DNA of 64,000 nucleotides from Rhodomicrobium sp. (lineage in GTDB: Bacteria; Pseudomonadota; Alphaproteobacteria; Rhizobiales; HXMU1428-3): NCBI GenBank assembly GCA_021604665.1, contig BQJK01000002.1, forward strand, positions 248,001 to 312,000. Direction: 5' to 3'. The position numbers and the translations under genes were made by a program. Under the pieces are notes generated by a model. It was not told the origin of the DNA and did no database searches. It was given only the letters and a program-made list of their open reading frames with translations. Every line of letters begins with the position of its first letter. The first letter of the stretch is position 1. Shown here piece by piece: positions 54,110 through 63,461 of the stretch.

Positions 54110-54862
54110 TCAAATTGAGGGGGCCGCCAGATCGCCGGCTAAAATTTCAGCTATATGGTAAACGGGGGTGGTGACCCCTTCTTTACGCAACTTGCCGGCT
54201 ATGTTCATGAGGCAGCCTAAATCAACGCCTGTGACCATATCTACGTTAGCTGCTTGAATTTTCCGGGTTTTCGTTGCCACCATTGCGTTGGAGATTTCAT
54301 CGAATTTAACGGAGAAAAGGCCGCCAAAGCCGCAACATTCCTCATTTCCGGGCAAATCCACTACCTCACTACCCTTCACTTTGCGTAGTAATTTTGTGGC
54401 TGATGTTATTTTCATCTCTCGGCGGGCTGAGCAGCTTTCATGGTAGCCGATGCGGCCATTATACTCAGCCTCAAGCGGGGTGTTTTCTGTTAAATTTGCA
54501 TAATACTCAGTGAATTCATGAGTTTTTGCAGCGAGTTGCTGGGCTTTTTGTTGCCAGTCTTCTGGCTCATTTGCAAACAGCGCGGGGTAGTGATGCTTGA
54601 TCATACCGGCGCAGGACGCTGAGGGCACGACAACAGCGCTTGCGGTCTCGAAGCTGGTGATAGTAGCTTTGGCGACGGAAATGGCCTCTTTTGGGTTGCC
54701 ATTATTATGAGCGGGCTGACCACAGCAGCTTTGCTTTGGGACAAAAGGCACGCAGCCCTGCCTCTCCAGGAGGCGAGCGATTGAAAAGCCAATAGAGGGC
54801 CTTGTGATATCGATCAGGCAGGTGATGAAGAGACCTATGACTGGTGGTGATTTATTTATCAT
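54110..54862 (-). CDS. LutA/YkgE-type (Fe-S)-binding protein, without lutBC
   Basis: A 250-residue protein with two cysteine-rich CCG domains: SCCGQPAHNNG in the first half and CCGFGGLFSVKF in the second, each with paired upstream cysteines (TCLIDIT, ESCSARREMK). LutA is the heterodisulfide-reductase-like subunit of the LutABC lactate oxidase. Here lutB and lutC are missing on both sides, so either the partners lie elsewhere or it has another redox partner. It precedes hisS on the same strand with 166 bp between, which is too far to assume co-transcription. Confidence 0.87.
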   Translation of the reverse strand: MINKSPPVIGLFITCLIDITRPSIGFSIARLLERQGCVPFVPKQSCCGQPAHNNGNPKEAISVAKATITSFETASAVVVPSASCAGMIKHHYPALFANEPEDWQQKAQQLAAKTHEFTEYYANLTENTPLEAEYNGRIGYHESCSARREMKITSATKLLRKVKGSEVVDLPGNEECCGFGGLFSVKFDEISNAMVATKTRKIQAANVDMVTGVDLGCLMNIAGKLRKEGVTTPVYHIAEILAGDLAAPSI

Positions 54863-55089
54863 TTAGGGGGTATAAAATCTTCTATTAGCTGCTGAACTTG
54901 TTAAATGCGCCCTATTTACCTGTGTTTCGAACAATTGGTCGCTGAGGCGGTTGCGGTAACCTTTAGTGTAATCTACCAGCGCCGTGATACAAGGCACATT
55001 TATTTACCTTTTTGGTATTTACGTTTTTTGGCCGTGCTTACAAAACTATGCCCCCGCTTGATCCGCCCCCTTTTATTGAGGTGTCACCT

Positions 55090-56421
55090 ATGAATGAAGA
55101 AACAGATTTAAAATCATCTCAGATCTCCGTTTTGCAGGGCTGGCCGCAATTTGCAGAGCATGAGCTCCGTGCTGAAATTCTTGGCGAAATGCACGCCCGG
55201 CCGTTTGAGAAAATTGATGTGCCTCGGCGGGTGTTCCTTATGGCTTTTATCACCACTGCTGAACAATCGCAGAGAGATAGAGACGCTATTGGCAAGCTTT
55301 GCCGGGTGCATGGGCTGGCGCCGCCAGCTGCAGAAAGCAACTATCACAGCGTGCAGATTGATAAATGGCATCTGCGGTGGGAGCGCCATAATGAGTTCAC
55401 CACCTATCGCTGGGATGTGACGGAAGCTGATGAGGTTGAGTTTGCTGGTGAGGGGGTTTCTCGGCTTTTATCCGAGCTGGAGTTTCAACCGCCGGGCGAG
55501 CTGTTGGTGGCAACACAGTTAAAGATCACCAAAGTTAAGCGAGAGATGGCAGATTATGAGCAGATATTTAATCCTGCCAGCATCTGCTTCATTGGCACTG
55601 ACCGAGGCAAAGCGCGGGTTGTAACGGATTTTCAGGCTGACCTGCATGGGTTTACGCGCTTTATTATTGAAGACCATGGCATGAGCCCCTTTCGGGCAGG
55701 CGCGCTGGTGCAGCGGGTTTTAGAAGTTGAGACCTATCGCACATTGGCCCTTATGGGCTTTCCGGCTGCTAAAAAGGCTATGCCTTTTGTTAATCAGGTG
55801 CAGGACCGGCTGGCATCTCTTACAACCGAGATTGCCGAAGCTGAGAGCATGGAAGATAACCACCAGCTTTTAAGGACACTCACTGATCTTGCGGCGGAAC
55901 TTGAGGCGCAGGCGGCAAAAACAGCGTTCAGGTTTAGTGCCTCGCAGGCTTATAATCAGATTGTGCTATCGCGGTTGAATGCGATGAATGAGGAGCCGAT
56001 TGAAGGGGCACGGCGTTTCTCCAGCTTTTTTCGCCGCCGGCTGGAGCCAGCGATGGCGACCTGCCGGATGGTGGAAGAGCGGCAGGGTATGCTTTCTCGT
56101 AAATTGATGAGAACGGCTGAATTGCTGCGCACGCGGATACAATTTGAGCTTGAGCAGCAGAACCGGGTTGTCCTTAGCTCTATGAACCGGCGGGCTAGCT
56201 TGCAATTGCGGTTGCAGCAAACGGTTGAAGGGCTTTCTGTTGCGGCGGTGAGTTATTATGTGGTTGGCTTGCTGAAATATATTTTTGAGGGGGCGGAAAA
56301 ATCCGGTGTGCTATTTGGCCTTAGCCCAACATTGCTAACTGGCCTTTCTGTGCCGTTGATCATTACCCTGGTGTGGATGGTGACAAGACGCATCCATCAT
56401 AAATTTAAAGAGAAAGACTGA
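55090..56421 (+). CDS. DUF3422 family membrane-associated protein
   Basis: A 443-residue protein matching DUF3422. Its N-terminal part has AEILGEMHARPFEKIDVPRRV; the middle FTRFIIEDHGMSPFRAGALVQRVLEVETYRTLALMGFPAAK is the most conserved. A coiled-coil helical region follows, and at the C-terminus there are two hydrophobic segments (about 374-392 and 405-425) before a basic tail. The layout recalls CorA-like membrane proteins, but I claim no transport. ATG 55090 has GAGGTG at 6 nt; the frame is open 26 codons further. It ends at a strong terminator. Confidence 0.88.
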   Translation: MNEETDLKSSQISVLQGWPQFAEHELRAEILGEMHARPFEKIDVPRRVFLMAFITTAEQSQRDRDAIGKLCRVHGLAPPAAESNYHSVQIDKWHLRWERHNEFTTYRWDVTEADEVEFAGEGVSRLLSELEFQPPGELLVATQLKITKVKREMADYEQIFNPASICFIGTDRGKARVVTDFQADLHGFTRFIIEDHGMSPFRAGALVQRVLEVETYRTLALMGFPAAKKAMPFVNQVQDRLASLTTEIAEAESMEDNHQLLRTLTDLAAELEAQAAKTAFRFSASQAYNQIVLSRLNAMNEEPIEGARRFSSFFRRRLEPAMATCRMVEERQGMLSRKLMRTAELLRTRIQFELEQQNRVVLSSMNRRASLQLRLQQTVEGLSVAAVSYYVVGLLKYIFEGAEKSGVLFGLSPTLLTGLSVPLIITLVWMVTRRIHHKFKEKD

Positions 56422-56456
56422 TCGGATTGGCGACCCGCTCTTTAGCTTAAGATGTG

Positions 56457-56488
56457 AAAAAGGGGAGACCGTCTGGTCTCCCCTTTTT
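56457..56488. terminator. Bidirectional terminator, DUF3422 gene / cytochrome c
   Basis: AAAAAGGGGAGACC (56457-56470) pairs perfectly with GGTCTCCCCTTTTT (56475-56488) around GTCT, with U-tracts both ways. It lies between convergent genes. Confidence 0.96.
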
Positions 56489-56569
56489 GATTGTTTTAAC
56501 CAATCACAACTGGCCATGTTTTATATTGGGGCTTACACCCCCGTTAAAGGCAATGGCTCAGAGGATGGC

Positions 56570-56974
56570 TTAGTCTTTTTTGCCGTTAGCTTTGAGATAA
56601 GCAATGATGCCATCAAAGTCTTTGTCTTTTCTCAGGCCAGAGAACAGCATGGCTGTACCTGGGAGAAACTCTTTTGGTTTGTCTAGGAATTTGCGGAGGT
56701 TTTCTTCTGTCCAGACAAGGCCTTCACCAGCTTTGGCTTTCAATTCATCTGAATAGCCACCAAAGTCTTCAATTGATGCAGCTTTGCGGCCAACGATGTC
56801 AGTGAGAACAGGGCCAACCTTGTTTTTGGCATCTGGGCCAATAGCGTGACAGGCTTTACATTTCTTAAAAACTTTTGCGCCTCTTTTTAAGACCTTAGCA
56901 TCATCGGCTTGCGCAGTGGCAGAGACTGAGAAAGAAAGCAAAACAGCTCCAAGAATAGCGGTGATTTTTTTCAT
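56570..56974 (-). CDS. Class I cytochrome c (c2/c550-like)
   Basis: Periplasmic electron carrier of 134 residues: signal peptide (MKKITAILGAVLLSFSVSATAQA), heme attachment motif CKACH, the GPVLTDIVGRKAA segment typical of the c2/mitochondrial type, and the axial methionine in FLPGTAMLFSG. The C-terminal helix DGIIAYLKANG completes the fold. It probably feeds a cytochrome oxidase. It has its own upstream region and the shared terminator, so it is a single-gene unit next to the glycolate oxidase operon. Confidence 0.93.
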   Translation of the reverse strand: MKKITAILGAVLLSFSVSATAQADDAKVLKRGAKVFKKCKACHAIGPDAKNKVGPVLTDIVGRKAASIEDFGGYSDELKAKAGEGLVWTEENLRKFLDKPKEFLPGTAMLFSGLRKDKDFDGIIAYLKANGKKD

Positions 56975-57554
56975 ATTTCTTCCCTTAATTTTAGGTTTAC
57001 CAGGTAATCAGCTAGCATAAATATTATCAGCAACTCCTGACCGGTGGTGTGTCAATGCGTCGCATCTTTTTGTATTTATTTCATCTGTTTACCTGAAGCT
57101 GCTCTCTGAGCACCTAAAGATGGTCTAGGCTTTCACTCAATTCTCACTTGAGGGTCAGATGATTATTTTTATTGGTAAGTTATTACACATGCTTTGACAT
57201 GAATGGAAGATGAAAAACTAAATTATTTTTATGCCAATTGGTGCTTAATTCCTCCGCGGCACCATTAAAGCGATGCCTGTGGAGCCACCACTAGCGTTGA
57301 AGATAGTGGTAATAACGGTATTTCTTAATTTTGGCTGATTTCATAGAATTCATGCGCTTTATTTGATGCACTTCTCCTAAGTGAGACAATCTAGCACCCT
57401 AATAACTGGCTGTTCTTGCCCTCTCTGCAATTGCGCAAGGCGAGGTAAGGCAGTATTGTGCTGTTAACCATAGCTATTTTATACGGCTGTTTTTTCTGAG
57501 TATCGTGTGTGGTGGCTGTGCTGGGGAATAATTGATAATAACAACTGGGTATCA
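56975..57554. promoter_or_regulatory. Divergent spacer cytochrome c / glcD
   Basis: About 580 bp of AT-rich sequence between divergent genes, so it must hold both promoters. A TTGACA at 57194-57199 followed by TAAATT after 19 bp is a weak plus-strand promoter candidate. I see no RNA gene or repeat. Confidence 0.4.
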
Positions 57555-59027
57555 ATGGGAATCTTCACGACTGTCAGCAATCGAGTTGCGGCTAAAGTGC
57601 CGCGTTCACTGTGGCGCGACCTTAAAGAGGTCCTCAAGCCCGACCAGCTCATCCTTGATGAAAGCGGTCGCCGCGCCTATGAAACAGATGCGCTCACCGC
57701 ATACAAGGTGATGCCGCTAGCTGTTATTATGCCAGAGACAACAGAAGAAGTTGCAGCGGTTGCCGAGATTGCTCATCGCTATAGCATTCCGTTGGTGCCG
57801 CGCGGCGCTGGTACTTCACTTGCTGGCGGGGCGGTGCCTATAGAAACAGCCATTGTGCTGTGCCTTTCCCGTATGAATAAAATCATTGATATTGATTACA
57901 CGAACCGTACGGCAACTGTTGAGGCTGGGGTGACCAACCTGGCCATTAGCCAGGCTGTTGATAGGGACGGGTATTTTTATGCGCCGGATCCATCCAGTCA
58001 ATTGGCTTGCACCATCGCTGGTAATATCGCCATGAACTCTGGTGGTGCCCATTGCCTTAAATATGGCGTCACAACGCATAATCTGCTTGCGGTTAAAATG
58101 GTGACAGCTGATGGGCAGGTGCTTGAATTTGGTGGCAGTTTTTTTGACCCTATTGGCTATGATTTTTTAAGCCTCATTGCCGGCTCTGAAGGCGGGCTTG
58201 GTATTGTGACTGAAGCCACAGTTATGTTGCGCTCGAAACCTGAAGGTGCGCGTCCTATTCTACTGGGGTTTGATGACATTGATGCGGCGGGGGATTGTGT
58301 TGCTGAAATTATTGGTGAGGGGATCATCCCTGTTGCGATTGAATTTATGGACCGACCGGCCATTAAAGTGTGCGAGGAATTTGCTGGGGCTGGATACCCG
58401 CTGGATGTTGAAGCGCTGCTACTGATTGAAGTTGAGGGCTCGGATGAAGAGATCGATGCCGCCTTGCAGCAGATTTTGCGCATCGCCAGTAAATTTAACC
58501 CCAGCCACAAGCGGATTGCGACCTCAGCTGAAGAGGCGGCCACAATTTGGCATGGGCGCAAATCTGCGTTTGGAGCCATGGGGCGGATTTCTGAATATCT
58601 TTGTATGGATGGGGTTATCCCGCTTTCCAAGCTCTCAACTGTGCTGGAAAAAATATCTGAGATTTGCAAATCCTATAAATTTGAGGTGGCGAATATCTTC
58701 CATGCGGGGGATGGCAACCTGCATCCGTTGATCATGTATGATGCGAATAAGCCTGGTGAAATTGAGCGGGTTGAAAAATGCGGCGCGGAGATTTTGGAGC
58801 TTTGCGTTTTAGCAGGTGGCTGCATCACTGGTGAGCATGGTGTTGGGATTGAAAAACGAGACCTGATGCCGTTGCAATTTGATACCTTGGATTTTGATAA
58901 CCAAATGCGGATTAAACAGCTTTTTGATCCTGACTGGCGGCTCAATCCAAATAAAGTGTTCCCGCTGAAAATGAGCCAGGCCTTTCAAGATACCGGCAGC
59001 TCTCTTCTTTCTGAGGATGATGCTTAA
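57555..59027 (+). CDS. glcD: Glycolate oxidase subunit GlcD
   Basis: FAD subunit that oxidises glycolate to glyoxylate, delivering electrons to the chain through GlcE and GlcF. From ATG 57555 the product is 490 residues: FAD-binding PCMH region with VPRGAGTSLAGGAVP, NSGGAHCLKYGVTTHNLLAV and SEGGLGIVTEATV, and the C-terminal FAD-oxidase domain with NIFHAGDGNLHPLIMYD and GCITGEHGVGIEKR. The open frame extends 16 codons upstream, but MGIFTTVSNR is the better start. glcE follows after one base. Confidence 0.94.
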   Translation: MGIFTTVSNRVAAKVPRSLWRDLKEVLKPDQLILDESGRRAYETDALTAYKVMPLAVIMPETTEEVAAVAEIAHRYSIPLVPRGAGTSLAGGAVPIETAIVLCLSRMNKIIDIDYTNRTATVEAGVTNLAISQAVDRDGYFYAPDPSSQLACTIAGNIAMNSGGAHCLKYGVTTHNLLAVKMVTADGQVLEFGGSFFDPIGYDFLSLIAGSEGGLGIVTEATVMLRSKPEGARPILLGFDDIDAAGDCVAEIIGEGIIPVAIEFMDRPAIKVCEEFAGAGYPLDVEALLLIEVEGSDEEIDAALQQILRIASKFNPSHKRIATSAEEAATIWHGRKSAFGAMGRISEYLCMDGVIPLSKLSTVLEKISEICKSYKFEVANIFHAGDGNLHPLIMYDANKPGEIERVEKCGAEILELCVLAGGCITGEHGVGIEKRDLMPLQFDTLDFDNQMRIKQLFDPDWRLNPNKVFPLKMSQAFQDTGSSLLSEDDA

Positions 59028-59028
59028 T

Positions 59029-60249
59029 ATGGAAGATATGCTGACCCCGCTTGTCAACCGGGACCTGAAGGAGATGATTCTTGAGGCCAACAACAAGAAA
59101 ACCAATCTCGAGATTCTTGGCCATGGCACCAAGCGCACGATTGGGCGCATCAACTCTGATGCCACACCTCTTAGCTTACGCAGGCTGAGCGAGATTACGC
59201 TCTATGAGCCATCTGAACTGGTGCTTTCTGCGCGGGCGGGCACGCCGATTGTCGAGATTGAGCGGGCTTTGAAAAGTTATAACCAGCAGCTGCCATTTGA
59301 ATATCTCGATTTTTCTAGGGTTTTTGGTACAGAGCCAGGCTGGGGCACGATTGGTTCTATTTTTGCCACCAACTTTTCAGGCTCCCGGCGCATCCTTAAG
59401 GGCAGTGCACGGGATCATCTACTTGGTGTAAACGCAATTAACGGGCGCGGTGAGGAGTTTAAATCGGGTGGCCGCGTGATGAAGAATGTGGCCGGGTATG
59501 ACCTTGCAAAGTTTATGGCCAATAGCTGGGGCACGTTGGGTGTGATGACAGATGTGACCATGAAGCTGTTGCCGGCCCCTGTTGATGAATGCACCTTGTT
59601 TATGTATGGGCTTGGTGAGGATATTGCGCTTGAAGCGCTACGTGCTGCGGTTGCAACGCCCTATGAAATTTCTGGTGCTGTTTATCTCAATCAGGAGCAT
59701 GCCCATTCCTGCCTGGAGGGTGTGACTTATGTCAGGGATAAATCTGTCACCGCGATGCGGCTTGAAAATACCAGCAAATCTATTGCTTACCGCAGTGAGC
59801 GCATTCGGGATCTGCTCTCAGCCTTTGGTGATATTTATTATATAGACCAGCCTGAAAGCCAGATCTTCTGGCAGAATATGCGGCAGCTGATGTTTTTATC
59901 TGAGCCGGAAGATGCCATCTGGCGGATCTCGACAACGCCGCGCAAGGCCTATCAATCTGCCCGGCAGATTAAAAAGCTGGTTGACGCGAAGGTTTCATAT
60001 GACTGGGCTGGTGGGTTGCTTTGGGTAACCACACGCGGCGTGAGCGACATGGGAAGCAGTGATATTCGCCGTATTGTTGCCGAAGCAGGTGGTTTTGCGA
60101 CGCTCATTCGCCCCGGGGCTGGTGCCTCTTCAGATGTAAGCCCGTTTCATCCGCTTGATCCTTCTCATATGAAACTGACCAAGGGCATTAAAGATATGTT
60201 TGACCCTAATGGTGTTTTAAACCCCGGGCGCATGTATGATGGAATCTGA
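59029..60249 (+). CDS. glcE: Glycolate oxidase subunit GlcE
   Basis: Second FAD-binding subunit of glycolate oxidase. The 406-residue protein has a short PCMH-type FAD domain: ILGHGTKRTIGR, LSARAGTPIVEIERAL, GTIGSIFATNFSGSRRILKG and VMKNVAGYDLAKFMANSWGTLGVMT. The C-terminal end is FDPNGVLNPGRMY. ATG 59029 follows the glcD stop by one base, with GAGG 12 nt upstream; starts at 59017 or 59020 would overlap glcD and are also possible. Confidence 0.92.
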   Translation: MEDMLTPLVNRDLKEMILEANNKKTNLEILGHGTKRTIGRINSDATPLSLRRLSEITLYEPSELVLSARAGTPIVEIERALKSYNQQLPFEYLDFSRVFGTEPGWGTIGSIFATNFSGSRRILKGSARDHLLGVNAINGRGEEFKSGGRVMKNVAGYDLAKFMANSWGTLGVMTDVTMKLLPAPVDECTLFMYGLGEDIALEALRAAVATPYEISGAVYLNQEHAHSCLEGVTYVRDKSVTAMRLENTSKSIAYRSERIRDLLSAFGDIYYIDQPESQIFWQNMRQLMFLSEPEDAIWRISTTPRKAYQSARQIKKLVDAKVSYDWAGGLLWVTTRGVSDMGSSDIRRIVAEAGGFATLIRPGAGASSDVSPFHPLDPSHMKLTKGIKDMFDPNGVLNPGRMYDGI

Positions 60250-60252
60250 TCT

Positions 60253-61602
60253 ATGAAAACGGAATTCACGAAGCGCCAATTGCGTAATGATAACCTGCAA
60301 ATGGCGAATGATATTTTTCGCCGCTGCGTTCATTGTGGTCTGTGTACGGCGACTTGCTCTAGCTATGTCGTGGCTGGTGATGAGCGGGATAGCCCGCGCG
60401 GCCGCATCTATATGATCAAAGAGATGCTTGAAACTGGTAGTGCTCCTGACGCGAGCTTGACGCATCATATGGACCGCTGCCTCACCTGCCTTTCCTGCAT
60501 GACGACCTGCCCTTCCGGGGTGGATTATATGCATCTATCTGACCTGGCGCGGGTTGAAATCGAAAAGCGTGGCCCGCGTCCATTTCGCATCCGGTTTACG
60601 CGTGGGTTGTTAAGCTCTGTTATGCCCTATCCGCGCCGCTTTGCTGTGGCGATGAGCTTGGGCCGGCTTGCTCGGCCTTTCCGGCCATTATTAAAAGCTG
60701 CCGGGTTTAAAGAACTCGCTGCGATGTTGGAGCTGGTGCCGAAACGGGGGAAGCAATCACCTGAATTTAAAGGCGGCGGCGTTGCCCGGCCGCGCGGCCA
60801 ACAGCACCGGCGGGTTCTGCTGATGACGGGCTGCGCGCAGAAAATTGTGCGCCCGGCAATTAATGATGCCAGCATTCGGCTGATGGCGCGGCAGGGTATT
60901 GAAGTGATTGTCTCTCAGGACACCGGATGTTGCGGGGCGCTTGATATGCATATGGGCCGAGAATCTGCGGCAATAAAACATGCCCGGCGCAATCTTGAGG
61001 CCTGGCAAGCTCTTGAGGATGAAGCGCCGCTTGATGGCATTATTATCAACGCCTCTGGCTGCGGGACCTCTGTGAAAGATTATCCGCATCTATTACAAAA
61101 TGTAAAAGGCATTGAAGAGCAAGTCGCGCATTTTTCTGCCAAGGTGTATGACATCAGCGAGTTTTTAGCTGATTATAACTTCGGTATGGCTGAGCAGTGG
61201 ACGGACCTGAATGTGGCTCTGCACTTGCCTTGCTCAATGATGCATGGCCAGAAGATAAGCTATCAACCAATGCAATTATTGCAGAATGCTGGATTTAATA
61301 TTCACACCCTTGATGAGGCGCATATTTGCTGCGGTTCTGCTGGCACTTATAATATTCTGCAGCCCGACATTGCTAACGAGCTTGGCCAGCGGAAGGCGGC
61401 ACATATTGCCCGCGTAAAGCCTGATGTCGTGGCGACAGGCAATCTTGGTTGCTTGACACAGATGGGACATCACTCCGTTTATCCTGTGGTTCATTTTGTT
61501 GAACTTCTCGATTGGGCCTATGGGGGGCCTTGCCCGGATGGGTTGGAGCATTTGCAAGATCGGGTGGATCGTTTGGCGAAAACAAATAAACGCAACAAAT
61601 GA
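60253..61602 (+). CDS. glcF: Glycolate oxidase iron-sulfur subunit GlcF
   Basis: Membrane-associated Fe-S subunit that carries electrons from GlcDE. The 449-residue protein has two 4Fe-4S motifs (CVHCGLCTATC and CLTCLSCMTTCPSG) in the first 100 residues, then two CCG domains (TGCCGALDMHMG and ICCGSAGTYNI). The length is typical. ATG 60253 is 3 bp after the glcE stop. It ends the glcDEF operon; the next gene starts about 95 bp on. Confidence 0.95.
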   Translation: MKTEFTKRQLRNDNLQMANDIFRRCVHCGLCTATCSSYVVAGDERDSPRGRIYMIKEMLETGSAPDASLTHHMDRCLTCLSCMTTCPSGVDYMHLSDLARVEIEKRGPRPFRIRFTRGLLSSVMPYPRRFAVAMSLGRLARPFRPLLKAAGFKELAAMLELVPKRGKQSPEFKGGGVARPRGQQHRRVLLMTGCAQKIVRPAINDASIRLMARQGIEVIVSQDTGCCGALDMHMGRESAAIKHARRNLEAWQALEDEAPLDGIIINASGCGTSVKDYPHLLQNVKGIEEQVAHFSAKVYDISEFLADYNFGMAEQWTDLNVALHLPCSMMHGQKISYQPMQLLQNAGFNIHTLDEAHICCGSAGTYNILQPDIANELGQRKAAHIARVKPDVVATGNLGCLTQMGHHSVYPVVHFVELLDWAYGGPCPDGLEHLQDRVDRLAKTNKRNK

Positions 61603-61696
61603 TAAAATCGCCGTGCACAGCCGTAAGGTGAATAAATTATTAGCATTTTGCGCGTATTATAACTTGTCTTAAGTTATGTGCAGGGGAGTGCGCGGG

Positions 61697-62443
61697 ATGG
61701 CTAATGCCTATCGTATCGAGCGTTATTTACAAAAAGAGCAAACTCATACAGATCCCGGAATACTGGCTACTCAGCGCCATAATGAGCTTATGGAGCAGCT
61801 TAAGAAGCTAAACCAGGCTATTGAAAAAGGTGTTGAGGTTAAATCCGAAACAGCCAATGACTTTGCTGGCAAAGCTGAAACGATCATTTACCAGGAAATC
61901 GAAGAGAAACGCGCTGAGCTTTACAGGCTCAAGGAAGATATGCGCGAGATTTACCAGGCGATTGAAGATACCAAATGCCAAATCCTGACAATTAAAGAGA
62001 GTGGGTCGGATGGCCACCAGATTGACCGCGTTGCGGAAGAGCTGAGCATGATTGTTAAGGGCACTGAAGAGGCGACTGAGAATATTCTCAATTCAGCCGA
62101 AATAATTGATACGAATGCGACTAATCTTGTCGCGTCATTAAATGACAAATCCCAGCAAGCGCTGGCTTGTGAGATCCAGGATAATATCGTCAATATCTTC
62201 GAATCTTGTAACTTTCAGGATTTGACGGGGCAAAGGATTACCAGGGTTGTTAAAACCTTCTGCTTTATTGAGCACCGCATCCAGAAGATGATGGATATTT
62301 GGGGCGGGCCGGAGAGCTTTCTTGGTCTAACACCTGAGGAATTAGAACACCGCCAAGGTGATGGTGCATTGCTCAATGGGCCCGCACTTGAGGGTGAAAC
62401 TGATGTTGCCAGTCAGGATGATATTGACGCGCTCTTCGATTAA
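61697..62443 (+). CDS. CheZ-like protein phosphatase
   Basis: A 248-residue, mostly helical protein. The long helices (about 25-105) form a probable coiled coil, and the signature NIFESCNFQDLTGQRITRVV matches the CheZ active region, where an Asp and a Gln (DLTGQ) act on phospho-CheY. The extreme C-terminus SQDDIDALFD resembles the CheY-binding tail of CheZ. ATG 61697 has AGGGGAG at about 9 nt; the frame is open seven codons upstream. No other chemotaxis gene is in the window. Target and pathway are unknown; alphaproteobacteria often use phosphate-sink CheYs instead of CheZ. Confidence 0.8.
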   Translation: MANAYRIERYLQKEQTHTDPGILATQRHNELMEQLKKLNQAIEKGVEVKSETANDFAGKAETIIYQEIEEKRAELYRLKEDMREIYQAIEDTKCQILTIKESGSDGHQIDRVAEELSMIVKGTEEATENILNSAEIIDTNATNLVASLNDKSQQALACEIQDNIVNIFESCNFQDLTGQRITRVVKTFCFIEHRIQKMMDIWGGPESFLGLTPEELEHRQGDGALLNGPALEGETDVASQDDIDALFD

Positions 62444-62536
62444 ACTGAAAGCCGGCGCCCTTAACTAGGCGTCAGACTTTAGAATCTTATAGGCTGAGAG
62501 ATCGTTAGAAGTGAGAAGCGCATTTAGACTTCCTCT

Positions 62537-62581
62537 ATAAGCGCAAACTCTATGCGTTCAAACACTATGCGCGCAAACCTA
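62537..62581. repeat. 15-bp tandem repeat at the end of a membrane-protein gene
   Basis: ATAAGCGCAAACTCT, ATGCGTTCAAACACT and ATGCGCGCAAACCTA follow in register from 62537. The last unit includes the stop codon of the minus-strand gene ending at 62579. Confidence 0.68.
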
Positions 62582-62893
62582 GTTCATGAAAATTTCAATG
62601 CGCTTGCGTTTGCGGCCAACCCAATAGAGCCAGCTACCGATTAGCCCCAAAGCCAACCATGCGGGGAGCATCAGGGCAGATGAGAATACAGGGTCCCAAA
62701 CCAACGGGTGCAGGCCCGTACTGATCCTATCCTCAACGAATTTATAGCTTTGCTCGTGCAACGAAAGCCAATGGCCGCCGAGCGATGTGATCGATAGCGA
62801 GCCATTGTTGGCCATGGTTTTTGTGGCATCATAAACAAAGGCCATAAAGCCCATGATTAATATCCACAGCCCGATTATTCTGATAATAAACAT
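62579..62893 (-). CDS. Small conserved two-helix membrane protein
   Basis: A 104-residue protein: an N-terminal hydrophobic segment (MFIIRIIGLWILIMGFMAFVYDATK), a middle stretch ITSLGGHWLSLHEQSYKFVEDRISTGLHPLVWDPVFSSALM, and a second segment PAWLALGLIGSWLYWVGRKRKR with a basic end. I recognise this layout, especially the HPLVWDP segment, from uncharacterised small proteins of alphaproteobacteria. Function unknown. Its stop codon overlaps a 15-bp tandem repeat. Confidence 0.75.
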   Translation of the reverse strand: MFIIRIIGLWILIMGFMAFVYDATKTMANNGSLSITSLGGHWLSLHEQSYKFVEDRISTGLHPLVWDPVFSSALMLPAWLALGLIGSWLYWVGRKRKRIEIFMN

Positions 62894-63461
62894 TGTCGCT
62901 AATCTATCATATATCTCATGAATTTATAAAAGTATCACTGAGTCGCATTCGGCTGTCCATCAGGGTGCTTCATTACCCCCTCATAATTTCACTCTCATTC
63001 ATACAGTGGTCTGTTTATGGCCTTTAAAGCCACCGGGTTCACGCGCTCGGTCGTGAAGTGACCAGGTATTTTAGGTCTATCCTATGGTTAAAACAGTAAG
63101 CTAGTTTGCAACTAAGGGAAGCACTTGCGCGCGATTGACTAAGGGCTTGTTGAAAAATCACATCTTAGCGGGGTTATTTCACGGCCTAGATGGTGTTTTT
63201 TTAAATCATATCCTTGCGTCTTGGCGCGACTTCAGTATAGTCCCCATCTTGATCTGACATAGGGGCCAGATGGTCGCAACGCGCCCCTTAAAGCCTCTGC
63301 TATAAATCGCAGTTTCACTGTAAGATCAAACGGTCTATACGCTCCCTGCCGGGCTAAGCCTGCTGGTTGTATTTATGACCGGTTGCTTAGTTGGTAAGCT
63401 GGAGGCCAGAATGCCGGTTGCTTAGTGGGCAACCTGAAGGCCAGGGTAGAGAGTTTTAAGC
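62894..63461. other. Spacer upstream of the tRNA-Ser repeat array
   Basis: About 570 bp without a recognisable gene or RNA. The only structure is the 35-bp direct repeat at 63379-63445. A promoter for the tRNA must lie here or within the array, but I cannot identify it. Confidence 0.5.
63379..63445 (+). repeat. 35-bp direct repeat, two copies
   Basis: CCGGTTGCTTAGTTGGTAAG (63379 on) and CCGGTTGCTTAGTGGGCAAC (63414 on) are 35 bp apart and both run on to AGGCCAG. The second copy can form a GGTTGC/GCAACC hairpin. A related GTTGCTAGTGGGCAACC sequence occurs near 47784. Confidence 0.7.
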
